Shown: positions 50,450 to 59,505, numbered from the stretch's first letter. The stretch: DNA of 64,000 nt from [Clostridium] saccharolyticum WM1 (GCF_000144625.1 NC_014376.1:3348001-3412000); one strand, 5' to 3'. The notes: generated by a model not told the origin, from the sequence alone. Translations and numbers: made by a program.

Positions 50450-51373
50450 TTGAGTGATATAATCATTGAAACAAAAAATCTTACCAAACAATATGGCGCG
50501 CAGAAAAGCGTTGCCAACCTGAGTATTCATGTAAAAAAGGGTCGTATTTATGGGTTGCTCGGACGAAACGGTGCCGGAAAAACCACGACGATGAAAATGC
50601 TGCTAGGCCTGACGCAGCCGACCTCGGGAGAGGTGAAAATTTTCGGTAAAAGCATTCGTGGAAATGAGAAAAAAATCCTGCCACGTGTCGGCAACCTCAT
50701 TGAGTCGCCGGGCTTTTACCCAAATCTGACCGGCACGGAAAACCTGAATATCTTTGCCCGACTCCGGGGTGTTTCCAAGCGCAACGCTGTTTCCAGCGCA
50801 TTGGAAGTTGTCGGGCTGCCATACGGCGATAAAAAACTGTTTTCACAATACTCACTCGGTATGAAGCAGCGTCTGGCCATCGCGCTTGCCATCATGCACG
50901 ACCCGGAACTGCTGATTCTGGACGAGCCGATCAACGGGCTTGACCCCATCGGCATTGCGGAAGTCCGTTCGTTCATCCGGGAGCTGTGCGACGCGAGAGG
51001 AAAAACCATTTTGATTTCCAGCCACATTCTTTCGGAAATATCCCTGCTGGCGGACGATATCGGTATCATCGACCATGGGGCTCTGCTGGAGGAAGAAAGT
51101 CTTTTTGAATTAGAAGAAAAAAACAGTAAGTATGTTCATTTCATCGTCTCCGACACGGCACAGGCGGCCAGAATCATGGAGCGAAGCTTTGGGGCAAAAA
51201 ATTTTACGGTGGAAAATGACCGCAGTCTGCGCCTGTACGATACGAATTTGCCGGTGACCGCGCTCACCCGCGCTTTTATTGAGAATGGATTGGAGGTCGC
51301 GGAAGCCCACACCTGCGAGGACACGCTGGAGGACTACTTCAAGCGCGTGACCGGGGGTGAGGGCATTGCATAA
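50450..51373 (+). CDS. ABC transporter ATPase, bacitracin/lantibiotic-type (BcrA/LanF-like)
   Basis: 307 residues. Walker A LLGRNGAGKTT, signature YSLGMKQRLAIA, Walker B LLILDEPINGLDP, switch ISSHILSE; C-terminal 80-residue extension typical of self-immunity ATPases. TTG start with AAGGAGG. With two ABC-2 permeases it should expel or clear a peptide antibiotic. Confidence 0.92.
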   Translation: MSDIIIETKNLTKQYGAQKSVANLSIHVKKGRIYGLLGRNGAGKTTTMKMLLGLTQPTSGEVKIFGKSIRGNEKKILPRVGNLIESPGFYPNLTGTENLNIFARLRGVSKRNAVSSALEVVGLPYGDKKLFSQYSLGMKQRLAIALAIMHDPELLILDEPINGLDPIGIAEVRSFIRELCDARGKTILISSHILSEISLLADDIGIIDHGALLEEESLFELEEKNSKYVHFIVSDTAQAARIMERSFGAKNFTVENDRSLRLYDTNLPVTALTRAFIENGLEVAEAHTCEDTLEDYFKRVTGGEGIA

Positions 51374-52151
51374 CCTGATCCTTTGTGAATTTCAAAAGTT
51401 CAAACGGCGTCCCATGTTTCTGCTGGCGACACTGGCGGCATTCATTTTTCCGATTGTGATGACAGCGCTGTACTGGAACACCCCAACGCAGCCGGATTTT
51501 GACAATCTATTTTCGGGAATTGTTGACTACGGAGATTTCCTTCTACTGCTTCCCATTTTGGTGGTAATCTCTACTTCGCTGTTTTTTACGGAGCAGGACA
51601 GCGACACGTTAAAAAACCTTGCGACGATCCCGGTCTCAAGAGAAAGGCTTGTGCTGGCGAAAATAAGCGTCATGGCGATTGTTGCCGTGGCCTATTCCCT
51701 CGGCGGATTTCTAGCCAGTGCAGTGTGCGCAAAGCTGCTGGGCATGGCTCTTATCAATATGGGGCAGAAATTTTTTCTCAGCATTTTGCTTGGGCTTATG
51801 CTCCTGGTAGCGTCTCTCCCATGCGTAGTATTAGTGGTGTGGTTCAATAAGAACAACCTGATTTCCATTGTCATCACCCTGTTTTATACGATTGTCAACT
51901 ACGTCGTCCACTTTACGGACGCAGGCATGCTGACACCTGTCGGTGTGAATATCGGGACGGTGCTGCCCATCCCGCTGATCAACCGCTGGATCTATCAGTT
52001 TTACGATCCGGGGAAAGGTTCAGCATCGGAATTTTATGAAACCATGAGGCCATACTTTGTTTCCACCCCCGTCTGCCTTGTAATCCTTGCTGTGATGGCG
52101 GTTGTGTTTACCGCGCTGATGATACGGATTTACAACCAGCGCGAACTATAG
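51366..52151 (+). CDS. ABC-2 permease 1 (LanE/BcrB-like)
   Basis: 261 residues, six transmembrane helices. The N-terminal amphipathic stretch NLILCEFQKFKRRPMFLLA is typical of immunity permeases. TTG at 51366 is preferred (GGGGGTGA 7 bases upstream); GTG at 51357 is possible. Overlaps the ATPase end. Confidence 0.85.
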   Translation: MHNLILCEFQKFKRRPMFLLATLAAFIFPIVMTALYWNTPTQPDFDNLFSGIVDYGDFLLLLPILVVISTSLFFTEQDSDTLKNLATIPVSRERLVLAKISVMAIVAVAYSLGGFLASAVCAKLLGMALINMGQKFFLSILLGLMLLVASLPCVVLVVWFNKNNLISIVITLFYTIVNYVVHFTDAGMLTPVGVNIGTVLPIPLINRWIYQFYDPGKGSASEFYETMRPYFVSTPVCLVILAVMAVVFTALMIRIYNQREL

Positions 52152-52165
52152 AAGGAGGCGTGACG

Positions 52166-52975
52166 ATGAATTTGATTCGCACAGAATTTCAAAAACTGAA
52201 ACGGTACAGCATCATCCTCGTTGGCATCATCGGTGTAACCTGTTCTCCTATCATTTCGATTGCAATGCAGAACATGATGTCGGACGACGCCAAGACCGTT
52301 TTGAACTATACATTTCCTGATTTACTTAACAGCACCATCTGGAACAACATGACAATCTTTTTCCCTATGATTCTCGCCCTGATCGGTGGCTATATGATTA
52401 ACCGGGAATACACGGATGACACTCTCAAGAATCTGCTGACCGTCCCCGTCAGTTTTCCACGCCTTATGACTGGCAAGCTGACCGCCCTCGGTATGGTTGC
52501 GTTGCTGCTCGGTCTTTATAACGCATTCGTTACAATAATCGTCGGCCTGATCTGCTGCCCGGAAAACATGTCGCTAAGCATCATTTTATCGGGTAGTGTC
52601 CAGATTATCGGAATGGCCTTGTTTATCTGCATTGGGGAATTCCCTCTGATCGCCCTTTGCGGGCGCAGACAGGACGCTTTCCGGGGCGGAGCCGTGGTTG
52701 CATTCCTTCTCGGATACATTACGATTTACTTTAAGAATCCCGTGATTCGCAATCTGTGGCCGTTGTCAGCCGGACTCAGTATCGTACGCTTCGGCGGCGA
52801 GGGCTTTGTGTCCGATACCGCAGGCAGCTATGCTTCCACGCAGAACGTTTTAATTGGCATCTGCGTAATCTTAGCAATGATACTGCTGACCGGAATCATT
52901 ATCAATATTCCGAGCAAAGACGCAGCTGCAGCCGCTTCCTTAAAGAAGAGCGGTCACGGCAAGCATAACCGATAG
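52166..52975 (+). CDS. ABC-2 permease 2 (LanG-like)
   Basis: 269 residues, six helices, opening NLIRTEFQKLKRYSIILVG, paralogous to permease 1 (EFQKxKR core). AGGAGG site. Forms the heterodimeric membrane part with permease 1. Confidence 0.86.
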   Translation: MNLIRTEFQKLKRYSIILVGIIGVTCSPIISIAMQNMMSDDAKTVLNYTFPDLLNSTIWNNMTIFFPMILALIGGYMINREYTDDTLKNLLTVPVSFPRLMTGKLTALGMVALLLGLYNAFVTIIVGLICCPENMSLSIILSGSVQIIGMALFICIGEFPLIALCGRRQDAFRGGAVVAFLLGYITIYFKNPVIRNLWPLSAGLSIVRFGGEGFVSDTAGSYASTQNVLIGICVILAMILLTGIIINIPSKDAAAAASLKKSGHGKHNR

Positions 52976-52986
52976 GAGGTTCACAA

Positions 52987-53448
52987 GTGAAAAAATCAAT
53001 CCTTTTTTTAATGATAGCGTGCTGCTTCGTTTTTGTACTGACAGGCTGCACTAAAGATGAGATCGTTGATCACTACAACCAAACTCTTCAGGAAGCCGGG
53101 GACGATAACCTGACAAAAGACAGCAAATTGCAGGGAAAGCGCAGCTTCGGCTCCGACAGCTATGTCGGGAACTATTCCGCTGATTACGACGGATTCACAG
53201 GAACGGAAACCCTGTTTGGCGGAACGGCGCTGGAACGGGAGGACGGAAATAAAATTGAAATCACCTGCACCCTCAACATCACGGATGGGACTGCAAAGGT
53301 TGTTTTTAAGTCAGGGACGGATGACCCTCAGGTGCTGATCGAAAGCAGCGGCGATTATTCTGAAACAATTGAGCTGCCATCTGCCAGCAACTATATAGCC
53401 GTTGAGGGCGATGGCTTCACTGGCTCTGTAGAACTGGAAATCAAATAA
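52987..53448 (+). CDS. Small lipoprotein of the ABC module
   Basis: 153 residues. Signal MKKSILFLMIACCFVFVLTGC with lipobox LTGC, Cys about 21; then a beta-rich domain (FTGTETLFGGTALERED...). GTG start, AGGAGG 6 bases upstream. Cell-surface lipoprotein beside an antibiotic-type exporter, comparable to LanI-like immunity proteins in position only. Confidence 0.8.
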   Translation: MKKSILFLMIACCFVFVLTGCTKDEIVDHYNQTLQEAGDDNLTKDSKLQGKRSFGSDSYVGNYSADYDGFTGTETLFGGTALEREDGNKIEITCTLNITDGTAKVVFKSGTDDPQVLIESSGDYSETIELPSASNYIAVEGDGFTGSVELEIK

Positions 53449-53464
53449 AAGGAGTAAAAAAACC

Positions 53465-53728
53465 ATGAAAAATAAAATTCTAAGTATCATTGCCTTTATA
53501 ACGATCTTTGTCCCAATTACTATTCTCTTTGTGTGGAAGCCGTCCGACCCGAACGCGACAGGTATCGTGATCGGTTACTTCATCTTCATCGCGCTCAGCT
53601 TTATTTATTCACTGTTTCTGTTTGCCAAAAAGCATTTGAGAGATATTTATACCAAAATTGCTCTTGGCCTGAACGCGGTGTACCTTGTGGGTATTCTGGC
53701 TTTTGTCGTGATTCCGCGTCTTATCTAA
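53465..53728 (+). CDS. Small membrane protein of the ABC module
   Basis: 87 residues, three hydrophobic segments (ILSIIAFITIFVPITILFVW, GIVIGYFIFIALSFIYSLFLFA, IALGLNAVYLVGILAFVVIP). AAAGGAG site. Follows the lipoprotein by 16 bases. No family recognised. Confidence 0.72.
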   Translation: MKNKILSIIAFITIFVPITILFVWKPSDPNATGIVIGYFIFIALSFIYSLFLFAKKHLRDIYTKIALGLNAVYLVGILAFVVIPRLI

Positions 53729-53859
53729 GATTGTCAGAAAAAATAACACGGGATTATCTATGAAACTGAGCGTGTATATTTGCAGTCAGCAAATCATTGC
53801 TGTATACAGTAGTCCTTGGGCATATTAATTTTTCAGGAAAGGAGCATGAACATTGTAAT

Positions 53860-54480
53860 ATGAACCGTGATGTACTGCACTGTACCGGTCTCACGAAAAT
53901 AGAGGCCGGGGAAACAATCTTTCATGATATCAGCTTTAATCTGCACTACGGGAAAATCATAGCCTGTACAGGAGCCGGAACCCACGCGCTAATACGGATT
54001 TTGATCGGCAAAGATGCCAATTACATAGGGAAGTTTCAAATCGACGGGTCTATGGGATATGTGCTGCTGTCGGACACAGTCCCACTGGAGCAGACCCCCT
54101 TACAGGTCTTACAGAAAGCAAATGCAAAGCACGAAACTGACAATATGCTAACCGGTATGCTGTTGATTGCCGGGCTGGATGGTAAGGAGAAGATGCTATG
54201 CAGCGAACTGACATCAGGCGAGATCCGCAGACTGCTGGTGATACGAGAAATCCTGAAAGCTCCTGATTTATTGGTTCTGGAGGATATGTTTACAGATGCT
54301 TCAGCGTATGATCAAAAAATCATAAAGAGAATGCTCATTGAGGTTAACGCATACATAGCCGTGCTTCTAACCGCGTCCTCCGCAGAGCGTATGCGCGGAC
54401 TTACTGATCAGGTTATAAATCTGAATACCGGTCAAATGAAGCTGGAAGAGGATGGGCAGCATAATGAATTTCGACAGTAA
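53860..54480 (+). CDS. Degenerate ABC ATPase-like protein
   Basis: 206 residues with the ABC ATPase layout but altered catalytic boxes: P-loop TGAGTHALIRIL lacks the GK[ST] motif, signature is SELTSGEIRRL, and the Walker B region VLEDMF lacks the DE pair. It likely cannot hydrolyse ATP and may be a regulator or dead subunit. Start at ATG 53860 chosen from alignment to the domain; the ribosome site is not ideal. Ends inside the GntR gene. Confidence 0.7.
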   Translation: MNRDVLHCTGLTKIEAGETIFHDISFNLHYGKIIACTGAGTHALIRILIGKDANYIGKFQIDGSMGYVLLSDTVPLEQTPLQVLQKANAKHETDNMLTGMLLIAGLDGKEKMLCSELTSGEIRRLLVIREILKAPDLLVLEDMFTDASAYDQKIIKRMLIEVNAYIAVLLTASSAERMRGLTDQVINLNTGQMKLEEDGQHNEFRQ

Positions 54481-54877
54481 AATTCCCATCTATCTTCAAT
54501 TACATAATCACTTTCAAAAATTGATTTTATCCGGTGAATTGGCACCGGGTATGCCAATTCCTTCGTTTAGAAAAATAGCGTCCGAAGCACAGGTCAACAC
54601 AAATACCGTACAGCGCGCCATGATTTCTTTGGTTCATGAAGGTTTGGTGGGGAAGGAAACAGGAAAAGGTTACTCGGTGATTAAGGATCAGGAAAAAATC
54701 ATGTACCGGCGTCAGGAACTGGTTCAGTATACAACCAAGCAGTTCCTGCATGCAATGAAAGCACTTGGATATGACAGGCAGCAGATCATTGAAGTGGTAT
54801 TTCAATATTCCAATGACAACTCTGATTATGGTTTTGAAAATAGAATTCCGACAAAGGGCAAACTTGCCGAAAGGTAA
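54464..54877 (+). CDS. YtrA-type GntR regulator
   Basis: 137 residues. GntR winged HTH (IPIYLQLHNHFQKLIL...PSFRKIASEAQVNTNTVQRAM...GLVGKETGKGYSV), then a short effector helix pair, as in YtrA repressors of ABC transporter operons. Overlaps the degenerate ATPase by 17 bases. The last 10 or so codons lie within the c-di-GMP aptamer (PTKGKLAER), so the native C-terminus may have been altered by a rearrangement. Confidence 0.85.
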   Translation: MNFDSKIPIYLQLHNHFQKLILSGELAPGMPIPSFRKIASEAQVNTNTVQRAMISLVHEGLVGKETGKGYSVIKDQEKIMYRRQELVQYTTKQFLHAMKALGYDRQQIIEVVFQYSNDNSDYGFENRIPTKGKLAER

Positions 54878-54931
54878 GGACGCAAAGCCGAGGGTCTAAA
54901 GTGCGAGAGCATTATGACAGTCTGGCTGCCG
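54851..54931 (+). ncRNA. c-di-GMP-I riboswitch (GEMM)
   Basis: GGGCAAACTTGCC then GAAAGGTAAGGACGCAAAGCC, GGGTCTAAAG and ATGACAGTCTGGCTGCC: the conserved aptamer core with GAAA tetraloop, its receptor and P1b arm. Followed by a terminator, so ligand probably sets termination. No gene starts for about 440 bases after it except the short leader peptide. Confidence 0.9.
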
Positions 54932-54947
54932 TAAAGGATTGCGTATG

Positions 54948-54977
54948 AAACCTGCCCTTTTGCGGCAGGTTTTTTTC
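54948..54977 (+). terminator. Expression-platform terminator of the c-di-GMP riboswitch
   Basis: AAACCTGCC/GGCAGGTTT stem with a strong T-run, 17 bases after the aptamer. Confidence 0.85.
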
Positions 54978-54996
54978 ATAATAAATGAAAGGCGCT

Positions 54997-55030
54997 ACCC
55001 GCCAACAAAAAAAACGTGAGTTTGGCGGGT
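54997..55030 (+). other. Hairpin in the riboswitch-sigma gene gap
   Basis: ACCCGCCAA and TTGGCGGGT stem with a 16-base A-rich loop. No T-run. Part of a 440-base structured non-coding stretch (54978-55415). Confidence 0.6.
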
Positions 55031-55061
55031 CTATCTTAATGCCTGAATAAGCATATCGTAA

Positions 55062-55092
55062 CCCTCCAAGCTCACCAGTTTGGAGGGTTTTC
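55062..55092 (+). terminator. Terminator directly before the leader peptide
   Basis: CCCTCCAA/TTGGAGGG with TTTTCT tail; the same kind of hairpin precedes leader peptide B at 63698-63730. Confidence 0.7.
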
Positions 55093-55093
55093 T

Positions 55094-55153
55094 ATGTGTA
55101 TTCAATATGCCTTGAACTTAAGGCGACCACTGCTCAGCAGCGGTCGGGCGTGA
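55094..55153 (+). CDS. Candidate leader peptide A (19 aa)
   Basis: ATG starts 7 bases after the hairpin; peptide MCIQYALNLRRPLLSSGRA. Followed by structured RNA (AACACG/CGTGTT hairpin, then an attenuator). A matching peptide, MCWSLQAIPLRICCSDIRPSS, occurs in the parallel leader at 63735. The layout resembles ribosome-mediated attenuation upstream of Tn916-family genes. No clear ribosome site; call is inferential. Confidence 0.4.
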   Translation: MCIQYALNLRRPLLSSGRA

Positions 55154-55283
55154 TGAAGCGGACATCTATCTCCTACATACAGCTATAATCGGTAACTTGT
55201 CAAAAAAAGGCTATGCTGCGCATGGGCGCAGAGCGGTCACAAACACGAACTAACAGAACGTGTTAAATACGAACATATCTACA

Positions 55284-55327
55284 AGAGTGTATCAACGGAC
55301 GACTATGTCCGCTGGTGCGCTCTTTTT
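55284..55327 (+). terminator. Attenuator before the sigma-70-like gene
   Basis: AGAG...CTCT stem with inner GGAC/GTCC, then TTTTT. The homologous element at 63910-63952 keeps the inner GGAC/GTCC and U-tract although flanking bases differ. Confidence 0.7.
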
Positions 55328-55415
55328 GCGTTTTTAGGAGATATTCCTCGTTGTAGATCACCGCCTTCTTGTCCTTCGTTTTCAACAAAATTTTGAAAAT
55401 TAGGAGGACAAACAT

Positions 55416-55829
55416 ATGTCAGTGAATAAAAAATATACCATTATTGTAAAAAGGCAGCGTGTGGAGGTCAGCGAAGCCGTCTACCGTGCCTATCATAAAG
55501 AGCGTGAAGCGGAGCGCTATCAGAACAAGCTGATTCGCCAGAATGAGCTGTCGCTGGAGCGGTTCCATGAGGATGGTGTTAACATTGATTACCTCATAGT
55601 CCGTGTTCAGCCGGACATAGTGGACAAGCTCATACATCAGGAGCAGCTGGAGTCACTGTGGGCTGCTCTTGACATCTTGCCGGAGGATGAACGCTCTCTC
55701 ATTGACGAAATATTCTTCAATGAGAAAAGCGAGTCACAGATTGCTCAAAGCATTGGACTCAACCAATCTACGGTTAGTCGCAGGCTTTCAAAAATTTTAT
55801 CTAAGCTGAAGAAACTAATAGAAATTTAG
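55416..55829 (+). CDS. Sigma-70 region 4-like factor (Tn916 orf7 type)
   Basis: 137 residues. C-terminal sigma region 4 HTH (LDILPEDERSLIDEIFFNEKSESQIAQSIGLNQSTVSRRLSKIL); the N-terminal half is a short helical domain. TTAGGAGG before the ATG. In Tn916-family elements this protein controls excision and integration genes. Here xis and int are not next to it; IS66 and IS200 lie downstream. Confidence 0.85.
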   Translation: MSVNKKYTIIVKRQRVEVSEAVYRAYHKEREAERYQNKLIRQNELSLERFHEDGVNIDYLIVRVQPDIVDKLIHQEQLESLWAALDILPEDERSLIDEIFFNEKSESQIAQSIGLNQSTVSRRLSKILSKLKKLIEI

Positions 55830-56041
55830 TTTTTTAGCGCATAGGTGTAAAGCTGATTTATCTTCTGAGGACAGGTCAGAAAAAGTCACTTCGCGTATCT
55901 TGCTGACTCTTCGTATCCCTATGGGCGTTGGCTGCTTCGTTCTTCAACGCCCGTTTGCAGTAACCGTTAAAGGCGCGCATGATAATAAAAAATAGGCACG
56001 GTGATACCTCCCTGATATCGCCGTGTCCTAAAAAAGGGTAA
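55830..56041. other. Non-coding gap after the sigma gene
   Basis: About 210 bases, no gene. Holds a GGGCGTTG/CAACGCCC hairpin near 55922-55951 and the stem at 55994-56029. Confidence 0.5.
55994..56029 (-). terminator. Terminator-like hairpin
   Basis: AGGCACGG-GATA...TATC-CCGTGTCCT stem; on the minus strand it is followed by ATTTTTTATT. Confidence 0.65.
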
Positions 56042-56111
56042 CACTAATAGTAAATGGTAAATAACCAGTCCCGGCCAACAAGTTCGCCGCCCGATTGGGG
56101 CGGCGGTATAT

Positions 56112-57779
56112 TTACCGTGTTTTTAGTTTTCTACAACGATCTGGCAATTCCTCTGACCACGGCATTAGTTTTACCAGTTCATCATCCGGAACATTATTTC
56201 TTGGATAATGCATTAACTGCTCAAGCAGATAAGAGAAGTACTCATACGGCTTAAGACCATTCGCTTTTGCTGTTTCAGCAATGCTATATAAGGCAGCGCT
56301 AGCCTCTGCACCGTTCTTCGAATCGATGATGTGCCAGCTGTGTTTACCAACACAGAATGAACGGATACTTCTTTCTGCATCATTGTTATCAAGAGGTATT
56401 TTCGGATCTTCAAGAAATACTCTTAAAAACTGTTCCTGATGAATGGAATAATCAAGAGCACCTGCCAGTTTTGAACTTTTATCCAGTCCCGTTTTACCTG
56501 CATTCTCTTTTATCCACTCAAAATAGGCATCCATCAGAGGTTTGACTGAGTTTTTTCTATGATCCAGTCTTTCTTCATCGGATGATTTTTCATACATATG
56601 ATCCACATGATAGATAGCAGCGATCCTTTTTACTGCTTCAGCTGCTATTTTCTGTCCAGGTGTGGAAGGACCGTTTTTTCCACTGGCTTTTACAATCTCA
56701 GCGAACCGTCTTCTGGCATGAGACCAGCAGCCAGCAACCTTCAGATCATCAGACCGTTCCTTCGCCAGGGTGTGATATACCTGATAACCATCTGTCACAA
56801 GAGTCCCTTTGTATCCTTTTAGGAATTCTCTTGGGGCGGCAGTCCCTCTCGTTCCTGGATACTCGTAAAGGAAGACCGGTGGTTTTTCCGAACTGCCAGG
56901 TGAATGGTAGACCCACATGTACTGCTTACATTTTTCTGGCATTACAAAAGGGGTTTCGTCACAGTGTATATGATGGCTTTTCATAATCTCTGCCTTCATC
57001 ATGTCATGTATCGGGCCAAGATAGTATTGGTGAATACGGATCATCCACCCTGCCATATCCTGTCTTGGAATGTTAACGTCATTCCTTAAAAACTCTTCAG
57101 AAAGCCGGTTTAATGGTACCGCATTGACATACTTGGCGTTAATGATGGCTCCTGCCAGTTCCGGGGTAAGGATGCTGTGACTTAATAGACGCAGAGGAAC
57201 CTCTGCGCGAAGAATCCCACCGGTATCATGATTTCCGGCATATACTTTGATGTGATGCTCCAGTACTTCGAAGTGAGCCGGTACATACTTTAGCTCTTTG
57301 TATATTTCATCCGGCAGATAATGCCAGCCCTTTGGGAAGTGTTCTGAGAGCTCTTTTTCAGTACGTTCATGCGATACGACGATGGTCTCGATATCCTTCA
57401 GGTTGATATCACGCTTTCCCTTGGAACGAGGCTTGCGCTTACGAACAAGGACTGTTTCCATATCTAGTTCTTCGGGAATTCCATTCTCAGTCAGTGACTC
57501 AGCCTCATTGAGGATACACAGGTTTTCAAGATCGAAAGATAATTGTCCTTCTGTCGGCAGAGTCTTCTCAGATTTCCTGCCAAACCGATTCTGTGTAAGA
57601 ATAGAGATTTGTTCCTTTAGACTTTCAACTTGATGGAGCATCTGCTCATTCTGCTTTTGAATGGTAGTATTCTGCTCCGAAATAAGCTGGAAACTTTCAT
57701 GCAGCTGCAAGTAAAGCATAACAATCATATCTTTAGAGAGATTATTCAGTTCATCCTTAGTAATAGTAGTCTTTTCCAT
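56112..57779 (-). CDS. tnpC: IS66 transposase TnpC
   Basis: 555 residues. N-terminal coiled-coil (LQLHESFQLISEQNTTIQKQ), zinc/HTH region, and the DDE catalytic core (HIHCDETPF, TLVTDGYQVYHTLA, GCWSHARRRF, and PLDNNDAERSIRSF near the end). Intact, full length for the family. Confidence 0.95.
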   Translation of the reverse strand: MEKTTITKDELNNLSKDMIVMLYLQLHESFQLISEQNTTIQKQNEQMLHQVESLKEQISILTQNRFGRKSEKTLPTEGQLSFDLENLCILNEAESLTENGIPEELDMETVLVRKRKPRSKGKRDINLKDIETIVVSHERTEKELSEHFPKGWHYLPDEIYKELKYVPAHFEVLEHHIKVYAGNHDTGGILRAEVPLRLLSHSILTPELAGAIINAKYVNAVPLNRLSEEFLRNDVNIPRQDMAGWMIRIHQYYLGPIHDMMKAEIMKSHHIHCDETPFVMPEKCKQYMWVYHSPGSSEKPPVFLYEYPGTRGTAAPREFLKGYKGTLVTDGYQVYHTLAKERSDDLKVAGCWSHARRRFAEIVKASGKNGPSTPGQKIAAEAVKRIAAIYHVDHMYEKSSDEERLDHRKNSVKPLMDAYFEWIKENAGKTGLDKSSKLAGALDYSIHQEQFLRVFLEDPKIPLDNNDAERSIRSFCVGKHSWHIIDSKNGAEASAALYSIAETAKANGLKPYEYFSYLLEQLMHYPRNNVPDDELVKLMPWSEELPDRCRKLKTR

Positions 57780-57882
57780 AGGATCATTATACCATGAAAA
57801 GCTCTGAAATTCATCGTATTTCTGGTGTTTTTTAGCTTTAGGATAAAGGATTTAACTGTCAAGGTACTTATGTAATTCGCAG

Positions 57883-58239
57883 TTAATAGAGTTCCGGTTT
57901 TACCTTGGATATGATTCTTTTTTGTTCGATGGAAAGACCCTCCATCAGCCATCGGAATTGCTGTTCGGTAATTGATTGTGCTTCCTGCCTACTGCGTGGC
58001 CACTTTAGATGACCGCTAGTCAGCCTCTTATATAAAAGTAGCCAGCCATCGCCCTCATACAAAAGTGCTTTTAACCGGTCTGTTTTTCTTCCACAAAACA
58101 GATAAATACTTCCGGGTTCCGTTGGATCGAGCCCAAAAGAGCCACTGATAATAGCTACCAGTCCATCCACTCCTCGGCGCAGATCCACATATCCAGTACA
58201 GATATAAATGTGCTTAAAGCCGACAGCATCATTAAGCAT
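57883..58239 (-). CDS. tnpB: IS66 accessory protein TnpB (Orf2)
   Basis: 118 residues. Opens [23 protein letters not shown] with [28 protein letters not shown], the IS66 Orf2 signature. Start at 58239 is standard; it overlaps tnpA by 8 bases. Confidence 0.94.
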   Translation of the reverse strand: MLNDAVGFKHIYICTGYVDLRRGVDGLVAIISGSFGLDPTEPGSIYLFCGRKTDRLKALLYEGDGWLLLYKRLTSGHLKWPRSRQEAQSITEQQFRWLMEGLSIEQKRIISKVKPELY

Positions 58240-58576
58240 TACGAACCACCTCCAGCACTTTGGAGAGAAGTTCCATTGGAGTTGATTCGCTAACTCCCAA
58301 TATAGTATTTCCAATAGCAATAGTCATTTGATAAGTAAAAAGATTTTCACTTGTTGTTGCAGGAACAGTTTTTTCCGGGAGAGCCGGCAGTTCAACAAAG
58401 CTGTTATGAATCAGAGCAGCTTCTTTCACTTTTCTTAGCCAGTAGTAATAGGCGTGGCGTGATAACTGGTGTCGTTCACAGTATTCATCGACCTTTATAC
58501 CACTTTGACAACGGTCTTTAATGATCCTGGTCCACTCACTGAGTCGGATCTGGTTGGTTGCAAGTCGTGTGTTCAT
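58232..58576 (-). CDS. IS66 accessory protein TnpA (Orf1)
   Basis: 114 residues; HTH-like segment [48 protein letters not shown] precedes the ATG. First gene of the IS66 operon. Confidence 0.92.
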   Translation of the reverse strand: MNTRLATNQIRLSEWTRIIKDRCQSGIKVDEYCERHQLSRHAYYYWLRKVKEAALIHNSFVELPALPEKTVPATTSENLFTYQMTIAIGNTILGVSESTPMELLSKVLEVVRNA

Positions 58577-58721
58577 GTGGAGTTTCTCCTTGAGTTCTGA
58601 GCGAAAAGTTTGTTAGAAACTTTTTCAACTTTACACCATTATCTCAATTTTGCGAGGAACCAGAAAGTAGACGCGTTATTTACCATTTACCACTAATACA
58701 CCTTCCGTTATCCAATTATTC

Positions 58722-59503
58722 AAGTCAAGACCACCCGTAAAACGGGTGGCTTGTGAAAAGGGTATAACCCTTTGATACTAGGCCAGCGTCTCAAGGCGCT
58801 GGCTTTCACTTCGTTCAAGCCACTATGCTTTTGACTCGTCGCCGCCCCTGAAGGGGCCTTTGTAATACCGACTAACCCTTAAAAGGGTCCTCGTATTCTT
58901 TTACACTTAGTTTATCTTGCATAATATCCGCTTTTTCCTGCTCCTGTATATATTTTCGGATGGTGTCCTCATTTAGTCCTACTGTGCTTACATAGTATCC
59001 TTCCGACCAAAAATGTCGGTTTCCGAATTTATACTTTAGGTTTGCGTGGCGATCAAACATCATAAGGGCGGATTTGCCTTTCAGATAACCCATAAAACTG
59101 GATATGCTAATTTTAGGCGGAATACTTACCAGCATATGTACATGATCCGGCATAATATGGCCTTCTAAGATTTGGACCCCCTTATAATTACATAGTTGCT
59201 TCAAGACTTCTCTCAAATCTTCCTTGTATTGATTATAAATTACTTTTCGTCTATACTTAGGTGTGAAGACGATATGATATTTGCACATCCATTTCGTGTG
59301 TGCCAGTTCATTGGCTTTCTTCGCCATTGAAATCACCTTTCCTTTCTCTAATAGTGGCTTGGACACCTCTATTATAATCGGAAAGGTGATTTTTTGTATA
59401 ACTTACTGACTCGCACCCGCATAGCGGGTGGTTTATTATTTCACATGGATTCATTTCTCTTAAAGAGAAACTCACCCATGTTCAACAGGCTAAAGCCCAT
59501 AAC
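58722..59503 (-). mobile_element. IS200/IS605-family element, copy 2
   Basis: 782 bp, one visible base difference from copy 1. Lies 32 bases after the IS66 right end. It separates ...CCAATTATTC from AAAAGCGGCGGC; no target duplication. Confidence 0.88.
58872..59327 (-). CDS. tnpA: IS200 transposase TnpA, copy 2
   Basis: 151 residues, identical in protein sequence to copy 1 at 11566-12021 (the single base change is synonymous, CTA/CTG). HUH motif DHVHM and catalytic Tyr in IRKYIQEQE are intact. Confidence 0.95.
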   Translation of the reverse strand: MAKKANELAHTKWMCKYHIVFTPKYRRKVIYNQYKEDLREVLKQLCNYKGVQILEGHIMPDHVHMLVSIPPKISISSFMGYLKGKSALMMFDRHANLKYKFGNRHFWSEGYYVSTVGLNEDTIRKYIQEQEKADIMQDKLSVKEYEDPFKG

Positions 59504-59505
59504 AA

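Larger units (their letters stand above)
56050..58690 (-). mobile_element. IS66-family insertion sequence
   Basis: 2641 bp. Terminal inverted repeats GTAAATGGTAAATAAC (56050-56065) and complement (58675-58690). Flanked by an exact 8-bp target duplication CACTAATA at 56042-56049 and 58691-58698, the IS66 length. Carries tnpA-tnpB-tnpC on the minus strand. Complete. Confidence 0.95.
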
